This document shows positions 5,974 through 8,052 of a stretch of 8,052 nucleotides of DNA, in pieces. Under the pieces are notes generated by a model. The model made no database searches, was not told the origin of the DNA, and saw nothing but the letters and a program-made list of their open reading frames with translations. Made by a program: the position numbers and the translations under genes. Origin of the DNA: Bacteroidota bacterium (lineage in GTDB: Bacteria; Bacteroidota; Ignavibacteria; Ignavibacteriales; Melioribacteraceae); assembly GCA_023453125.1 (NCBI GenBank), contig JAEXUB010000245.1, forward strand, positions 1-8,052. The letters run 5' to 3'. Position 1 is the stretch's first letter, and the number at the start of each line of letters is the position of its first letter.

Positions 5974-7468
5974 TAGAGAAAACATAATGCCCTTAGTAAG
6001 TGTTTGCTGCGCAGCATATAATCAGAAAGAATATATTGCCGAAACTATTGAAGGTTTGCTATTGCAGGAGACCTCATTTCAATATGAAATCCTGATTCAT
6101 GATGATGCGTCCACTGACGGAACAAAGGAGATAATTGAATCCTATGCCGCAAAATATCCTGATAAGATTTTACCTTTTTATCAGGAGGAAAATCAGTATT
6201 CCCGGGGAAATAAAAGAATATTCGCCTTATATCTCTTTCCCAAATGCAGGGGTAAATATATTGCAATATGCGAAGGCGATGATTATTGGATTGCAAAAGA
6301 TAAACTTCAAAGGCAGGTGTCGTTTCTTGAAGAGAATCCTGATTATTCAATTTGTTTTCACGACGCATTTATTGCATTTGATAAAAAAGTGAGCGAAACA
6401 CGAATATGCGACTTTAATCAGCCGGAAACGTCCCGGTTGGAGGATATAGTTCTAAGAAATTTTATACCTAATGTTTCGGTGTTATACAGAAAAAACAAAA
6501 TATTGGAAAATCTGCCTGAATGGTATATGGGGCTGCCGTTGGGAGACTGGCCGCTCCATATTTTAACGGCTCAATTTGGCAAAATAAAATATTTCAATGA
6601 TGTAATGAGCGTTTACCGAATGCATAGCTCTTCAGTATGGACAGCCCGGGCCGGTATTCCCCAGCTGCAGGCAGAGTTAAAGGTATATAAAAATGTAAAC
6701 AGTTATTTCAATGGCCAATACGAACAGCAAATAACAGCGAAAATTGTTGAAAAAATCAGTAATTATTTTGAGCCGTTAAAATCTGCCCTTAGGAATTCCA
6801 GTCTGGATTCTTCGCTTCAATTTATTAGAGAAAGCATTTATTCAGCTCCATATAACAGCGAAGGGGAAATAGATAAAATGCTTTCCTATTATGCGGGAAA
6901 TGAATATGAACTGCTGGCGGAACAGCTTATTCATCTGGAATTACCAAAAAAAATCGTAATTCCGGAGAAAGAATTTGGGGTAATTACAGAAATTCTGAAA
7001 GAAGCAAGATTGCCCGGAAGAACTAATGAACATTCCCTCATAGACAATTTTTCTTCGTATGAATTGCTTGAAGGTACGGTAAAGGCTCCTGAGATATGGC
7101 CGGTATCATTTAACGGGAAAACTTTGAGAAGTATTTTCGCTCCGGCAAAATCCAGGATGCTTTTTAATCTGCCATTCGGCAGCCCGGGTACTTTTGAATT
7201 CGGTATAATGATGCATCCCGAAATGTGGGATACTGAAGAAGCAGCCGGCGGTTCTTCATTTCAGGTGATTGCAGACGATAGAATATCGTTTGAATTTGTT
7301 CTTGATCCGGTGGCCTTACCCGAGGACCGGAAACAGTTTTTCTATAAACTGGATATTCCGGATAACGGAAGCGGATTTCACCAAATATTGCTTGAGACAA
7401 ACTGGCTCGGCGAAAAAAATATTAAACGGTGGTGCATGTGGCTTGAGCCGAAATTTAAACATTTATAA
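5966..7468 (+). CDS. Family 2 glycosyltransferase with an extra C-terminal beta-rich region
   Basis: This 500-residue protein begins with a GT-A fold domain of glycosyltransferase family 2: PLVSVCCAAYNQ (9-20), ILIHDDASTDG (42-52; Asp46/Asp47 bind the nucleotide) and CEGDDYW (102-108; metal and sugar-nucleotide site), followed by a helix and FHDAF. The catalytic part appears to end by about residue 240. A mostly helical stretch follows, then from about residue 385 a region rich in short alternating strands ending in WCMWLEP, which looks like a beta-sandwich and is not part of a minimal GT2. No membrane helices are visible, so it is likely a cytoplasmic or peripheral enzyme adding one sugar to the lipid-linked repeat unit. 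The start at 5966 overlaps the upstream stop; the ATG at 5987, which gives MPLVSV directly, is a credible alternative with GAGA upstream. Confidence 0.9.
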   Translation: MNNRENIMPLVSVCCAAYNQKEYIAETIEGLLLQETSFQYEILIHDDASTDGTKEIIESYAAKYPDKILPFYQEENQYSRGNKRIFALYLFPKCRGKYIAICEGDDYWIAKDKLQRQVSFLEENPDYSICFHDAFIAFDKKVSETRICDFNQPETSRLEDIVLRNFIPNVSVLYRKNKILENLPEWYMGLPLGDWPLHILTAQFGKIKYFNDVMSVYRMHSSSVWTARAGIPQLQAELKVYKNVNSYFNGQYEQQITAKIVEKISNYFEPLKSALRNSSLDSSLQFIRESIYSAPYNSEGEIDKMLSYYAGNEYELLAEQLIHLELPKKIVIPEKEFGVITEILKEARLPGRTNEHSLIDNFSSYELLEGTVKAPEIWPVSFNGKTLRSIFAPAKSRMLFNLPFGSPGTFEFGIMMHPEMWDTEEAAGGSSFQVIADDRISFEFVLDPVALPEDRKQFFYKLDIPDNGSGFHQILLETNWLGEKNIKRWCMWLEPKFKHL

Positions 7469-7496
7469 TTATTAACCTAAGAATATTGCAATAGTA

Positions 7497-7501
7497 AAGG
7501 A
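7497..7501 (+). promoter_or_regulatory. Shine-Dalgarno site of the radical SAM gene
   Basis: AAGGA ends six bases before the ATG at 7508. It is one of the clearest ribosome-binding sites in the window and fixes the start of the truncated last gene. The 39-base gap before that ATG holds nothing else but a 10-bp palindrome TATTGCAATA (7484-7493), probably chance. Confidence 0.6.
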
Positions 7502-7507
7502 TAGAAA

Positions 7508-8052
7508 ATGCAGGTACAGTTAAATTTAGCTCCAACAGAGTGCACTCTTTATATGACAGATATTTGCAACTTTAATTGTCTGGGGTGCAGAAGACAGACT
7601 GTTGAAAAACCGAGGCACAATGAAGTTGATGTTGAACTGCTGAAGAAAATTCTGCTTGAATATCCTTCACTTGAAAGTTTCTGCCTTGCCGGTTACGGAG
7701 AGCCGACAATTGCCAGGCATTTTACCGAAGTGGTTGATTATCTGAAGGAAAACGGGAAGTATGTTGGTATTATTACCAATGGTACATATCCGGAACGCCT
7801 GATGAAATTGAAAAATTCTCCTGATTATATTTCCATAAGCCTTTACGGCTACACTGCCGAACAGTATAAAAACTATGTGGGGGTTAATGCTTTCAAAAGG
7901 GTAATGGAAAATTACAGCACCATCAAAAACCGTTTCAAAAGCGTAGGATTCTCATATTTCGTTAACCGCGAAAATTATAAAACACTTGATAAGATTTTGG
8001 AATTGTGCGATGAGCTGAAACCTGATTTTCTGAATCTGGCAAATTATCTCTC
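7508..8052 (+). CDS. Radical SAM enzyme, N-terminal part (3' end outside window)
   Basis: From ATG 7508 the frame stays open for 181 codons to the right edge, so the gene is cut by the window end. The CxxxCxxC motif that binds the [4Fe-4S] cluster is exact: Cys20, Cys24 and Cys27 in CNFNCLGC. Next come AGYGEP (61-66), the usual GGE-type SAM contact after strand 2, then IITNGT (88-93) and YISISLYG, all in the order expected of the radical SAM TIM barrel. The enzyme would cleave SAM to a 5'-deoxyadenosyl radical. Its substrate cannot be told from this half; sugar, peptide or lipid modification are all open, and a SPASM-type C-terminal domain may follow outside the window. Position and strand suggest it belongs to the same operon. 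Confidence 0.9.
   Translation, partial: MQVQLNLAPTECTLYMTDICNFNCLGCRRQTVEKPRHNEVDVELLKKILLEYPSLESFCLAGYGEPTIARHFTEVVDYLKENGKYVGIITNGTYPERLMKLKNSPDYISISLYGYTAEQYKNYVGVNAFKRVMENYSTIKNRFKSVGFSYFVNRENYKTLDKILELCDELKPDFLNLANYL

Noticed and set aside
7484..7493. Palindrome TATTGCAATA before the radical SAM gene as an operator
   Set aside because: A single short AT-rich palindrome in a 39-base gap, with no promoter elements around it, is weak evidence.
1..8052. CRISPR arrays, tRNA or rRNA genes, insertion sequences and attachment sites
   Set aside because: I found no spaced direct repeats, no tRNA-like cloverleaf, no transposase or integrase and no terminal inverted repeats.

Overview
The window looks like an AT-rich bacterial genome segment carrying part of a cell-surface polysaccharide (O-antigen or capsule type) gene cluster. 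All real genes lie on the + strand, and short intergenic spaces, start/stop overlaps and Shine-Dalgarno-like sites mark it as bacterial. The base composition and the heavy use of AGA/AGG arginine and ATA isoleucine codons would suit Ignavibacteria or other Bacteroidota-related lineages, or Clostridia. No marker gene in the window settles this, so the taxonomic guess is weak.

Left part (1-1604): the 3' part of a gene that begins before the window. It encodes a TPR-like, coiled-coil protein with two adjacent membrane segments and a charged C-terminal coiled coil. Its function is not recognised and it probably does not belong to the polysaccharide operon. A 182-base gap follows (1605-1786). It holds no convincing intrinsic terminator, but it does hold a promoter candidate overlapped by nested inverted repeats.

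Central and right part (1787-8052): a tightly packed run of six genes, probably one operon. They encode (1) a PLP-dependent DegT/DnrJ/EryC1/StrS sugar aminotransferase, (2) a WbqC-family protein, (3) an unusual fusion of a PurN-like formyltransferase with a C-terminal ParB/sulfiredoxin-like domain, (4) a SAM-dependent methyltransferase, (5) a family 2 glycosyltransferase with an extra C-terminal beta-rich region, and (6) the N-terminal 181 codons of a radical SAM enzyme that runs off the right edge.

Reading the operon together: the aminotransferase would put an amino group on a nucleotide-linked keto sugar, the WbqC protein (for which glycine transfer has been suggested) may acylate that amine, the formyltransferase may formylate the product, and the glycosyltransferase would transfer the sugar. 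The PurN resemblance is the most provocative point. PurN's normal substrate is a glycyl-amide of a sugar amine, which is what an aminotransferase plus a glycine transferase would make. The window could therefore encode an N-formylglycyl-amino-sugar pathway. This is inference from motifs and gene order, not something the sequence proves.
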